A DNA stretch of 64,000 nucleotides. Source: VRUE01 sp963707965. Lineage in GTDB: Bacteria; Actinomycetota; Thermoleophilia; Solirubrobacterales; 70-9. The notes under the pieces were generated by a model that saw only the letters and a list, made by a program, of their open reading frames with translations, did not search any database and was not told the origin of the DNA. A program made the position numbers and the translations under genes. This document shows positions 7,542 through 15,399 of this stretch, one piece after another. Position 1 is the first letter of the stretch. Each line of letters starts with the position of its first letter. The stretch lies in the NCBI GenBank assembly GCA_963707965.1, contig CAVPRR010000005.1:143903-207902 (forward strand), written 5' to 3'.

Positions 7542-7993
7542 TGGGGCTCCCAGACCTCCGGCGCCTCGGTGAGCGCCAGCACCCCGGCGGGCAGCTCGCC
7601 ACTGACGATGTCGGCCAGCGTCACCGACTCCAACACCGCGCGCATGTTGGCCCGAAGCGCGATCCAGACCTCCTGCAGCGGAGCGGCGACACCGGGGAAG
7701 GTGACCTCCCCGGGTCGCGCCGAGCGGATGCTCGCGATCGGCCCCTCGACCGTGCGGATCACCTCGGCGAGCGTGATGTCCTCGGGCGGCCGGGCGAGCC
7801 AGTAGCCACCCTCCGCCCCACGTTGGCTGCGCACGATCCCCGCCTGGCGCAACTCGCCGAGGATGTTCTCCAGAAAGCGCAGCGGTATGTCCTGAGCGGC
7901 GGCTATGGCGTCGCCCTTGACCGGCCCCTCTCCCGCGGCCGCCAACTCGACCACCCCCCGCACCGCGTAGTCGACCTTGGCCGTAACGTGCAT
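7538..7993 (-). CDS. Rrf2-family transcriptional regulator, candidate sulfur regulator
   Basis: This 151-residue protein has the Rrf2 winged helix at the N-terminus (AKVDYAVRGVVELAA, then IPLRFLENILGELRQAGIVRSQRGAEGGYWLA with the wing). It lacks the three Cys that ligate a cluster in IscR/NsrR, so it resembles cluster-less members such as CymR, which represses cysteine and sulfate genes. The position directly upstream of the sulfate transporter operon, same strand, supports a sulfur-responsive role by inference. Its stop codon lies inside the palindromic repeat. Three 21-bp direct repeats lie upstream of its start, at 8030-8092. Confidence 0.85.
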   Translation of the reverse strand: MHVTAKVDYAVRGVVELAAAGEGPVKGDAIAAAQDIPLRFLENILGELRQAGIVRSQRGAEGGYWLARPPEDITLAEVIRTVEGPIASIRSARPGEVTFPGVAAPLQEVWIALRANMRAVLESVTLADIVSGELPAGVLALTEAPEVWEPH

Positions 7994-8029
7994 CGCGCCC
8001 CCATCATTTCACCGACAGCGCCGCCATGA

Positions 8030-8092
8030 GACTGGGCGTCCAACACACGGGACTGGGCGTCTAACACACGGGACTGGGCGTCCAGATGTGGA
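8030..8092. repeat. 21-bp tandem direct repeats upstream of the Rrf2 gene
   Basis: The unit GACTGGGCGTCCAACACACGG occurs at 8030-8050 and again at 8051-8071 with one change. A partial third copy, matching over its first 12-13 bp, starts at 8072. The array is in the divergent promoter region between the Rrf2 gene and the thioredoxin-like gene. Repeats of two helical turns could be operator sites for autoregulation, or simply a slippage array. Confidence 0.6.
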
Positions 8093-8145
8093 CGCCTGAG
8101 GCCCATCGGCGCGGTGAGGGCTGAGGGCCCTAATCTCCCAACCCC

Positions 8146-8667
8146 GTGAGCGCCCGTGCATTCGTCGCCTTCCTCGGCGTGCTGGCCGTGGTCGGCCTGC
8201 TCGGCTTCGGCCTGCTCAGCAAGAGCAAGACCAGTCTCGCCGTGGGCGACCCGGTGCCTGACCGCGAGCTGCCGGTGCTCGACGGCACGGGCGAAGGCGA
8301 GATCGCCGACTATCGCGGCCACTGGGTGCTGGTCAACCTCTGGGCCTCCTGGTGCGTGCCCTGCCGCACAGAGGCACCGGTGCTCAACCGCTTCGCCCGG
8401 CGTTACCGCAGCCACAATGTGAGGGTGCTCGGCATCGACGTGCAGGACAACAGCGACGACGCGCTCGCCTTCCTGCGCAGCTATGGGATCGCGTACCCGC
8501 AGCTGCGCTCGGTCGGCGCCGAGCGCAGCGAAGCCTTCGGCTCCACCGGCGTGCCGGAGAACTTCCTCGTCGACCCGCAGGGGAAGCTGGCGTTCATCAG
8601 GCGCGGCCCGGTCGACGAGAGGATCCTCGAGGGACAGGTGGTCCCGATCATCGAGGGGTCGCAATGA
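8146..8667 (+). CDS. membrane-anchored thioredoxin-like protein, CcmG/TlpA type
   Basis: The 173-residue protein begins with a hydrophobic anchor (residues 4-24) followed by an extracytoplasmic thioredoxin fold with the redox motif WCVPC (about residues 68-72) and the cis-Pro region STGVPENFLVD. CcmG/DsbE proteins reduce apocytochrome c or deliver electrons to extracytoplasmic thiols. The next gene is CcmH-like and overlaps by 4 nt, which supports a cytochrome c maturation role. The start is GTG. A TAATCT -10-like hexamer at 8131-8136 lies 9 nt upstream and no Shine-Dalgarno sequence is visible, so the mRNA may be leaderless. A general TlpA role is the alternative. Confidence 0.8.
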   Translation: MSARAFVAFLGVLAVVGLLGFGLLSKSKTSLAVGDPVPDRELPVLDGTGEGEIADYRGHWVLVNLWASWCVPCRTEAPVLNRFARRYRSHNVRVLGIDVQDNSDDALAFLRSYGIAYPQLRSVGAERSEAFGSTGVPENFLVDPQGKLAFIRRGPVDERILEGQVVPIIEGSQ

Positions 8668-9164
8668 AGCCGCGTGCCGCCCTGACGGCGCTGCTGGCCC
8701 TGACCGCGCTGGTGGTCGCGCTCCTCGTCGCTCCCGCCTCGGCGGCCACGCCGCAGACCACCCTGCCCGATGTCGAAGACGAGGTCATGTGCCCGATCTG
8801 CGGCACGCTTCTGGAGCTGTCCCAATCCCCGCAGGCCCTGCGCGAGCGAGCCTTCGTCGCCAGGCTGATCGCCAGGGGCAGGACGAAGGCGGAGATCAAG
8901 GACGCGCTGGTCGCGCAGTACGGCGTGGAGGTCCTGGCGCTGCCCAGGGGATCCGGGTTCGAGCTCTCCGCCTACCTGGTCCCGGCGATCGCCTTCGCGA
9001 TCGCCGCGGTGGCGCTCGGCATCGGGATCCGGCGATGGCGCCGGGCGGGGCTTCCAGCCCACTCCGAGACGTCCGGCGCGCCCGGGCCACGGCCCGCCGC
9101 GCCCGGGCCACAGGGGGAGGAGGCAGACCGGCTCAATGCCGATCTGGCCCGCTACGACCTCTGA
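8664..9164 (+). CDS. CcmH/CycL-like cytochrome c biogenesis protein
   Basis: A 166-residue protein with signal peptide (to about residue 28), then the CcmH core. The redox pair is in VMCPICGTLLELSQSPQALRER (about residues 42-63; family motif LRCPxC), followed by the conserved three-helix segment FVARLIARGRTKAEIKDALVAQYG and a C-terminal transmembrane helix with a basic, Pro-rich tail. CcmH reduces apocytochrome c thiols with CcmG. The ATG overlaps the CcmG stop by 4 nt. The other Ccm proteins (CcmF, CcmE) are not in the window. Confidence 0.85.
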   Translation: MKPRAALTALLALTALVVALLVAPASAATPQTTLPDVEDEVMCPICGTLLELSQSPQALRERAFVARLIARGRTKAEIKDALVAQYGVEVLALPRGSGFELSAYLVPAIAFAIAAVALGIGIRRWRRAGLPAHSETSGAPGPRPAAPGPQGEEADRLNADLARYDL

Positions 9165-9182
9165 GCTACGACGTCTGAGGCC

Positions 9183-9836
9183 TCACTCGAAGGCGACCAG
9201 GCCGGCAAACCGGGTGGGCATCTGCCGCAGGACGCGCTGCAGCCGCCGGGCATACCGCCCACGGGCATCGGAGCGGTCCACGCAGGCAAGCGCGGTGTCT
9301 GCGTGGGAGGCGACCGCTTCGAGCTGCGCCAGGTCGCGCCCCAGCGACGGCCCGTCGATGACGACGAGCTCGTATGCCGCGCCCAGCCGCGCCGTCGCAT
9401 GGCCGAAGCTCTCCGAGGCAAGCAGAGCCTGCCCTTCCGTGGTGGGCCTGCCGGCCACGATGCAAGCCAGTGGCTCCGTCGCGCCAACGGAGCCGGGCCC
9501 GGCGAGGACGAGCGCCTGCAGGATCTGGGTTGCCTCCGCCTCCCGGCGAAGGTACTCGTGGAGACCCGGCTCGGCAGCCAGTCCCAGCTCGCTTGCCAGC
9601 CCCGGCGCCGCAAGGTCACACTCGAGCAGCGCTGTCCGGGTGCCCCCCGCCGCAGCGGCAGCCGCGAGACCGACTGCCCCCTCACGCTTGCGCTCCTCGG
9701 TTCCGGTCACGAGCAGCGTCCCGGCGCCACCCAGCTCCTTCAGCAGGCCGTCGAAGGCCTCGAGATCACGTCGGCGAAGCGTCCCGGCTCGAAGGTCGAC
9801 GGACGACCGGGCCGAGATCTTCGCCAGCGCCTTCAC
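9183..9836 (-). CDS. MinD/CpsD-like protein with degenerate P-loop
   Basis: The start is GTG at 9836, which overlaps the argS stop by 4 nt (GTGA), giving 217 residues. The fold pattern is that of MinD/CpsD ATPases: a strand ending LLVTGTEERKREGA at the Walker A position, ALLECDLAAPGLASELGL at the Walker A' position, and LVVIDGPSLG at the Walker B position. The canonical GKS/T is missing, so ATP binding may be lost or altered. CpsD-type proteins act in exopolysaccharide control; that role is only a guess here. The gene is translationally coupled to argS. Confidence 0.5.
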   Translation of the reverse strand: MKALAKISARSSVDLRAGTLRRRDLEAFDGLLKELGGAGTLLVTGTEERKREGAVGLAAAAAAGGTRTALLECDLAAPGLASELGLAAEPGLHEYLRREAEATQILQALVLAGPGSVGATEPLACIVAGRPTTEGQALLASESFGHATARLGAAYELVVIDGPSLGRDLAQLEAVASHADTALACVDRSDARGRYARRLQRVLRQMPTRFAGLVAFE

Positions 9837-11476
9837 ATCCGTTCGGGAGCGGAGATGCCGAGTAGGCCCAGTGCGCCGGCGATCGTCCGCCTGGTGACCA
9901 TGCAAAGGGCAAGTCGCGACGCCTCGACCCCCTCGCCATCGGCCCCGACAACCTGGCAGTCGCGGTAGAAGGCGTGAAAATCGGCGGCCACGGCGGTCGA
10001 GTATGCGCAGATGCGGTAGGGGCCGCGCCGCGCCGCGGCCTCGCGAACCTCGTCGGGGAACTCCAGGAGACGCTTGACCAGGGCCTTCTCGGTGGGCTCG
10101 AGTACCGCGTCCGGAGCCGGGGCGCCGGTCTCCGCAGCGACGTCACCCTCCCCCACCCCAGCCTTGCGCAGGATGCTTGCGATCCGCGCGTGGGCGTACT
10201 GCACGTAGTAGACGGGGTTCTCGCTGGACTCGCGCCGGGCCAGCTCGAGGTCGAGATCGACCGGCGTGTCGTGGCTGCGCCAAAGCATGAACCAGCGGGT
10301 CGCGTCGACGCCGATGTCGTCGATCAGCTCATCCAGGGTGACGAAGTCGCCACTGCGCTTTGACATCTGGGCTCGCTCTTCTCCTTCGACGACATTGACC
10401 AGGCGCATGATCAGCGTCTCCAGCGCGTCGGGGTCGGCGCCAAGCGCCGCAACGGAGGCGCGCAGCCGGGGCGCATAGCCGTGATGGTCGGCACCCAGCA
10501 CGTCGATCAGGCGCCCGAAGCCGCGCTCCAGCTTGTCCCAGTGATACGCGACGTCCGCGGCGAGATAGGTGTGCTCCCCGTTGGCCCGGATCAGCACCCG
10601 GTCCTTGTCGTCGCCGAAGTCGGTCGTGCGCAACCAGAGCGCCTGCTCGCTCCTGTAGGTGTGGCCCCCTTCCTCCAGCCGGGAGAGGGCGGCGTCCACC
10701 TCACCCCGCCCGTAGAGGTCGCGCTCTGAGAACCAGTTGTCGAATCGGACGCCGAAGCGATCCAGGGTCGCCCGCACGCCCTCGAGGATCAGCTCGACCC
10801 CGCGGCGCCCGACCGCATCGGAGTCCTCCGGGTCGATCCCCTCGGCACCGAGGCTCTCCGCCAGCTCGACGACGTAGTCGCCTTCATAGCCGTCCTCCGG
10901 GACCTCCTTGCCGGTCATCCGGGCAGCGATCGAGGCAGCGAAGCGCCCGACCTGCCCACCCGCGTCGTTGACGTAGAACTCGCGCTGCACATCGTGACCA
11001 ACCGCCTCCAGAAGGCGCACCAGCGCGTCTCCGTAGGCGGCATGGCGACCGCCGCCGACGTGCAGCGGCCCGGTTGGGTTGGCGGACACGAACTCGACCA
11101 GGATGCGCTCGGGCGAGTCGGCGGGGTCCGGTCCGAGGTCGCTCCCCGACGCGGCCAGGCGCCCCATTGCACGCCGGTACCAGGCATCGGAGAGGAAGAG
11201 GTTGACGAAACCCGGCCCGGCCACCTCGATCCGATCGACGCTTGCGTCCAGCTCGCGCTCGAGCTCGGCGCAGAGGCGCACCGCGACGTCGCGCGGGCTC
11301 TCCCCCAGCGGAGCGGCCAGCAGCATCGCCGCGTTGGAGCTGTAGTCGCCGAGCTCCGGCTTGGGCGGCCGGTCGAGCGAGGGCTCGGGGCTGGTCGGCT
11401 CGCCACCGTGCAGCGTGCGCACGGCATGGTTGACGGCCGAGCGCAGCTCGGCGATCGAGTCGGTCGCGGTCACCAT
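9833..11476 (-). CDS. argS: arginyl-tRNA synthetase
   Basis: This 547-residue class I synthetase charges tRNA-Arg. The N-terminal Add1 domain is followed by the catalytic core with the HIGH-equivalent motif (SANPTGPLHVGGGRHAAYGD, about residues 107-126). A KMSKS-like motif appears as AQMSKRSGDFVTLDEL (about residue 338), and the C-terminal anticodon-binding DALR region ends with APERM. The ATG at 11476 was chosen because the upstream in-frame extension lies in the divergent promoter region. It is divergent from the phosphoesterase gene and overlaps the downstream P-loop gene by 4 nt. Confidence 0.93.
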   Translation of the reverse strand: MVTATDSIAELRSAVNHAVRTLHGGEPTSPEPSLDRPPKPELGDYSSNAAMLLAAPLGESPRDVAVRLCAELERELDASVDRIEVAGPGFVNLFLSDAWYRRAMGRLAASGSDLGPDPADSPERILVEFVSANPTGPLHVGGGRHAAYGDALVRLLEAVGHDVQREFYVNDAGGQVGRFAASIAARMTGKEVPEDGYEGDYVVELAESLGAEGIDPEDSDAVGRRGVELILEGVRATLDRFGVRFDNWFSERDLYGRGEVDAALSRLEEGGHTYRSEQALWLRTTDFGDDKDRVLIRANGEHTYLAADVAYHWDKLERGFGRLIDVLGADHHGYAPRLRASVAALGADPDALETLIMRLVNVVEGEERAQMSKRSGDFVTLDELIDDIGVDATRWFMLWRSHDTPVDLDLELARRESSENPVYYVQYAHARIASILRKAGVGEGDVAAETGAPAPDAVLEPTEKALVKRLLEFPDEVREAAARRGPYRICAYSTAVAADFHAFYRDCQVVGADGEGVEASRLALCMVTRRTIAGALGLLGISAPERM

Positions 11477-11519
11477 CGCATCGTATGAGCCCCGGCCACA
11501 CAGGGGTACGCTGGCCATC

Positions 11520-12260
11520 GTGCGCGTCGCCGCAATCACGGACATCCACTCAAACCTGGCGGCGCTCGAGGCCGTCTTCGAGGCCATCGACGAGACCGGC
11601 GTCGAGGAGATCTGGTGCCTGGGAGACGTGATCGGCTACGGGGGGGATCCGGATGCCTGCGCTGACCTGGTCGGAGAGCGGTGCTCCGTTTGCCTGGTCG
11701 GCAACCATGATCTCGCCGTGCTCGGCGAGCTGGGCATCGCCGCCTTCTCCGAGGCTGCCGCCGAGGCCGTCATCTGGACTCGGGGCCACGTTTCCGAGCG
11801 GACGCTCGATCTACTCCGCAAGCTGAAACCGGCTGGCCGGCGGCGCGGCATCGGCCTCTTCCACGCGTCTCCCCGAGACCCGGTCTGGGAGTACGTGCTC
11901 TCCGCAGAGCAGGCGGACGCATGCCTGGATGTTCAGGAGGAGCGGATCGCGCTGATCGGCCACTCGCATGTGTCGCTGTTCTTCATGCGGCCGGCCGGCG
12001 ACAAGCACGGCGGCATCCGCAGCGCCCAGGCCGGCGATGACACGCTGCTCGACCTCGGCCGCGGCAGGTGGCTCGTGAACCCGGGCAGCGTCGGCCAGCC
12101 GCGCGACGGAGATTCGCGTGCGGCATGGCTGGAGCTGGACACCGACGAGGAAACCGCCCGCTTTCACCGCGTCCCCTATGACATCGAGCGGGCGGCTGGG
12201 TCGATAACCGCAGCCGACCTGCCGGGGCGCCTCGCAACCCGCCTCTACATCGGCCAGTGA
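11520..12260 (+). CDS. metallophosphoesterase (YfcE/MJ0936-like)
   Basis: A 246-residue calcineurin-like phosphoesterase. The di-metal motifs are all present: DIHSN (residue 7 on), GDVIGYG, GNHD, and GHSH, with HASP between. Such proteins hydrolyse phosphodiesters or phosphomonoesters; the substrate is unknown. The start is GTG at 11520. A TACGCT -10-like hexamer sits 7 nt upstream (11507-11512) and there is no Shine-Dalgarno sequence, so the mRNA may be leaderless. It is divergent from argS. Confidence 0.85.
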   Translation: MRVAAITDIHSNLAALEAVFEAIDETGVEEIWCLGDVIGYGGDPDACADLVGERCSVCLVGNHDLAVLGELGIAAFSEAAAEAVIWTRGHVSERTLDLLRKLKPAGRRRGIGLFHASPRDPVWEYVLSAEQADACLDVQEERIALIGHSHVSLFFMRPAGDKHGGIRSAQAGDDTLLDLGRGRWLVNPGSVGQPRDGDSRAAWLELDTDEETARFHRVPYDIERAAGSITAADLPGRLATRLYIGQ

Positions 12261-12344
12261 CCGCCATTTGACCTGGATACGCGCAACACCAGCCGCATCA
12301 TCCAGGCGCGCCGGGTCGCCGAATCAACCATCTAGACTCGCCGC

Positions 12345-12929
12345 ATGGGTCGCCCAGCCCAATCCCTGCTCGCCCTTGCGCTTGGCATGGTCGCCGCGCT
12401 CGCGGTCGTCTCCTGCGGCGGCGGCGACGCGCAGCTGCTGCCGGGCGGTACCGCGCGGGACATCACCGCCAACCTCGACACCGTCAGGCTGCTGGCGGAC
12501 GAAGGCGACTGCGTCGGCGCCGAAAGCGCCGCACAGCAGGTGAGCGAACAGGTCGAAGCGTTGGACGGCATCGACGCCAAGCTCAAGCGGGCGCTCCAGG
12601 AAGGCGCTGCACACCTGAACGAAGTCGTTGCGAGCTGCGAAGAATCTGAAACCGAAGAAACCGTGCCGACCACGGCCCCCACGGAAGCCGAAGGCACGGA
12701 AGGGGAGTCCGCGAAGAAGAAGGAAAAGGAAGAGAAGCAGAAGGAAGAAAGGTCGCGGGAAGGGGAAGTCACCTCGACGACGCCGGAAACCCCTCCGGCG
12801 GAACCGTCCCTTCCCCCTCAGGCTGAAGGCGAAGGAAAAGGGCTGGAAGACGGCAACGGGGCTCCCGGCCGCGAAGAAGACCAGTCCGGCGGTGTGGGCC
12901 CCGGCACGGCGATTGGCGGGGGCGAATGA
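12345..12929 (+). CDS. acidic low-complexity lipoprotein
   Basis: A 194-residue protein with a lipoprotein signal (LAVVSC lipobox, about residues 20-25). A predicted helical domain with two Cys (about residues 35-100) is followed by a long Glu/Lys/Pro low-complexity tail that is probably disordered outside the membrane. The family is not recognised. It overlaps the Ser/Thr kinase gene by 4 nt, so the two are likely made together, and the lipoprotein could be a kinase partner or substrate (inference). TAGACT at 12333-12338 lies 6 nt before the ATG, fitting a leaderless promoter. Confidence 0.7.
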   Translation: MGRPAQSLLALALGMVAALAVVSCGGGDAQLLPGGTARDITANLDTVRLLADEGDCVGAESAAQQVSEQVEALDGIDAKLKRALQEGAAHLNEVVASCEESETEETVPTTAPTEAEGTEGESAKKKEKEEKQKEERSREGEVTSTTPETPPAEPSLPPQAEGEGKGLEDGNGAPGREEDQSGGVGPGTAIGGGE

Positions 12930-14149
12930 CGGAGACGGGCGCACTCTCGGGGCGCTACGAGCTCGGCGACCGGCTCGGCTCGGGCGGGATGTCGAACGTC
13001 TACCGGGCCACGGACCGGATCCTCGAGCGAACGGTCGCGGTCAAGATCCTCGCCGAGCACCTCTCTGACGACGAGCGCTTCGTTGCCCGCTTTCGCCGCG
13101 AGGCGCTGGCCGTCGCCAAGCTGGTCCATCCCAACATCGTCCAGGTCTACGACACCGGGATCGATGAGGGGCGTCACTACATCGTCATGGAGTACGTCGA
13201 GGGCCGCTCGGGAGCGCAGATCCTCCAGCGGCAGGGGCCACTCGATTTCGAGATCGCGATGGAGATCGGGGTCCAGGCCTGCGCCGGGCTCGACTTCGCG
13301 CACCGGCGCGGGATCATCCACCGCGACGTCAAGCCGGGCAATCTGATGATCGTCGGCGGCCCGGTCGGCGGCGGCGAGATGACGGTGAAACTCACCGACT
13401 TCGGGATCGCGCGGGCGATCGAACAGACCCGCATCACCCAGGTCGGCTCGGTGGTCGGCACGGCCGCCTACCTCTCCCCCGAGCAGGTGCGCGGCGAGGA
13501 GGCGACGCCGGCCACCGACGTCTACGCGCTCGGCGTCGTCATCTACCAGTTCCTCACCGGGCGACTGCCATATGAGGGCTCGACCCTCGCCGAGCTGGCT
13601 GTGCGACAGCAGAACGAGCGGCCGCTGCCGCCCAACACCTACAACGACGAGGTACCCGCGACGGTGGGAGCCGCGGTGCTCCGGGCACTGGAGGGCGACC
13701 CGGCGCTCCGCTACGCGAGCGCCGACGAGCTGGCGGGCGGATTGCAGATGGGACTGCAGGGCGAGGACGTCACGCTGCTGCTGGCCGAGGGGGCGACCCC
13801 GACGCGTGTGCTTGGCGGCGAGACGGCCACACGCCCCCTCGACCAGACGCAGCGAACCGAGTTCCGCCCACCGCCCTCGGCGAGCCGGCGACCGGTGCCC
13901 CGGGCACCGCAGCCGGTCGCCCCGCCTCCGCCGCCCGTCGCAGAACCGCGCAGGCGGGGAGCGTTTTCGAGATTCGCCAGGTTCGTCATGGCCACGGTAG
14001 CCCTGGTGCTGATCGCGGCTGCAGTCGCAGCCGCTGTGATCGTCGCCACCGACAGGGCGACCGGCGTCAGGGCGACAGAAGTCGCCGGCGACTCCGTCGA
14101 CAGGGTGGTCGAAGAGTTCAAGGACCTGGTCCGCAAGAACACCGAATAG
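12926..14149 (+). CDS. membrane-anchored serine/threonine protein kinase
   Basis: The 407-residue protein has a complete Hanks-type kinase domain: glycine loop (LGSGGMSNVYRA), catalytic Lys (VAVKIL), HRDVKPGNL catalytic loop, DFGIA metal-binding motif, and the activation and P+1 segment (TAAYLSPEQVRGEE). A Pro-rich linker (about residues 300-345) leads to one transmembrane helix (about 353-375). Only about 30 residues lie outside, so the PASTA sensor of PknB is absent. It is coupled to the upstream lipoprotein gene. A hairpin terminator follows at 14164-14195. Confidence 0.9.
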   Translation: MTETGALSGRYELGDRLGSGGMSNVYRATDRILERTVAVKILAEHLSDDERFVARFRREALAVAKLVHPNIVQVYDTGIDEGRHYIVMEYVEGRSGAQILQRQGPLDFEIAMEIGVQACAGLDFAHRRGIIHRDVKPGNLMIVGGPVGGGEMTVKLTDFGIARAIEQTRITQVGSVVGTAAYLSPEQVRGEEATPATDVYALGVVIYQFLTGRLPYEGSTLAELAVRQQNERPLPPNTYNDEVPATVGAAVLRALEGDPALRYASADELAGGLQMGLQGEDVTLLLAEGATPTRVLGGETATRPLDQTQRTEFRPPPSASRRPVPRAPQPVAPPPPPVAEPRRRGAFSRFARFVMATVALVLIAAAVAAAVIVATDRATGVRATEVAGDSVDRVVEEFKDLVRKNTE

Positions 14150-14163
14150 GGACGGGGCGTGGA

Positions 14164-14195
14164 GAGCGCCGGGGGATCCTCCCGAGCGCTCTTTT
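14164..14195 (+). terminator. rho-independent terminator after the kinase gene
   Basis: GAGCGC (14164-14169) pairs with GCGCTC (14186-14191), with an inner GGGGGATCCTCCC palindrome, followed by TTTT. It lies between the convergent kinase and tgt genes and touches the tgt stop codon. Confidence 0.7.
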
Positions 14196-15399
14196 ACGCG
14201 ATCTCCCAGGGGGCGGCGCCCTTCATGACCATGTTGGAGTAGCTGGTGAGGGTGCCCGCCGCAATCGCAGCGCGGGCGTGGGTGACCAGCTGGTGCATGT
14301 AGGTGAGGTTGTGAAGGCAGAGGAGGCGGACCGCGGTCAGCTCCTCGGCCCGGGAGAGGTAGCTGAGATAGTCGCGGTCGTGGTGCCGGCAGGCCGGGCA
14401 GGGGCAGCCGTCGACGAGGGGACTGCGGTCGCCCTCGGATGCCGACCTGCGCAGGTTGAGGCGGAAGCGGGCGTCCGGATCGGGAACGAGAGCCGTGCCG
14501 TGGCGGGCGAGGCGGGTGGGGATAGCGCAGTCGAAGACGTCCAGGCCAAGCGCGATGCCGGCCAGCAGGTCGTCGATCTCGCCAATGCCCAGCAGGTGCT
14601 TTGGGGCCTCCGCCGGCAGCAGCGGCGCCGTCAACGCCAGCACGCCGCGCATCTCGTCCTTGTCGCGGCCGAGCGTGCCGCCGATCGCGAGGCCGTCGAC
14701 GGCGGCCTCGGATACCGCCTGCGCGGATTCCCGGCGCAGATCCTCGTGGACGCCGCCCTGCACGATCCCGAATACGGCCTGTCGCGCCGGGCCCTGCGCG
14801 CCGTGCCACTCCAGGCAGCGCCCAAGCCAGCGGTGGGTGCGCTCCATCGAGCGCGCCGTGTAGTCCCGATCCGCGTGATAGGGCGTGCACTCGTCGAAGA
14901 CCAGGGCGATGTCGGATCCGAGCTTCGCCTGCACCTCCATCGAGACCTCGGGCGAGAGGAACAGCGAGCTGCCATCCCTGTAGGAGCGGAAATGGACTCC
15001 CTCCTCGGCGATCGAGACCACCGATCCGTGGCCCCCTCCCGGCCGACCGCTCCCCTTCACCTCGTCGGCCACTCCCCCGTGCGCCAGCGAGAAGACCTGG
15101 AATCCACCCGAATCCGTGATCAGCGCCCTGTCCCACCCCATGAACCCATGCAGCCCGCCGGCGGCGGCGATCCGGTCCGCGCCCGGCGAGACGAACAGGT
15201 GGTACGTATTGCCAAGCACCATCTCGTACCCCAGCTCCGCCACCTCGGCAGACTCCAGCCCCCGCACCGTCCCCTTCGTGGCCAGCGGGATGAACGCCGG
15301 CGTCCTGACCGGCCCGTGCGCGGTGTGCAGCACGCCCGCCCGGGCTGTGCCGTCGCGGGCCTCGATATCGAACCTCAGCCTCTCGGGCTCATGCCTCAT
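14194..15399 (-). CDS. tgt: tRNA-guanine transglycosylase
   Basis: This 401-residue enzyme exchanges the wobble guanine of GUN anticodons for a queuine precursor. The catalytic Asp motifs are visible: TDSGGFQVFSL (about residues 93-103) and LDVFDCAIPTR. Zinc ligands are CPCPAC plus a downstream His (about residues 337-370). The fold also shows FGIVQGGVHEDLR and IGGTLGRDKDEM. It is the last gene of the gap-pgk-tpiA-gpmI run; its ATG lies 11 nt inside gpmI. No queuosine biosynthesis genes are in the window, so queuine or preQ1 supply is unknown. Confidence 0.92.
   Translation of the reverse strand: MRHEPERLRFDIEARDGTARAGVLHTAHGPVRTPAFIPLATKGTVRGLESAEVAELGYEMVLGNTYHLFVSPGADRIAAAGGLHGFMGWDRALITDSGGFQVFSLAHGGVADEVKGSGRPGGGHGSVVSIAEEGVHFRSYRDGSSLFLSPEVSMEVQAKLGSDIALVFDECTPYHADRDYTARSMERTHRWLGRCLEWHGAQGPARQAVFGIVQGGVHEDLRRESAQAVSEAAVDGLAIGGTLGRDKDEMRGVLALTAPLLPAEAPKHLLGIGEIDDLLAGIALGLDVFDCAIPTRLARHGTALVPDPDARFRLNLRRSASEGDRSPLVDGCPCPACRHHDRDYLSYLSRAEELTAVRLLCLHNLTYMHQLVTHARAAIAAGTLTSYSNMVMKGAAPWEIA

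Noticed and set aside
12660..12880. Repetitive GAA-rich stretch suggesting a repeat array
   Set aside because: It encodes an in-frame Glu/Lys low-complexity tail of a lipoprotein and has no regular unit, so neither CRISPR nor tandem array.
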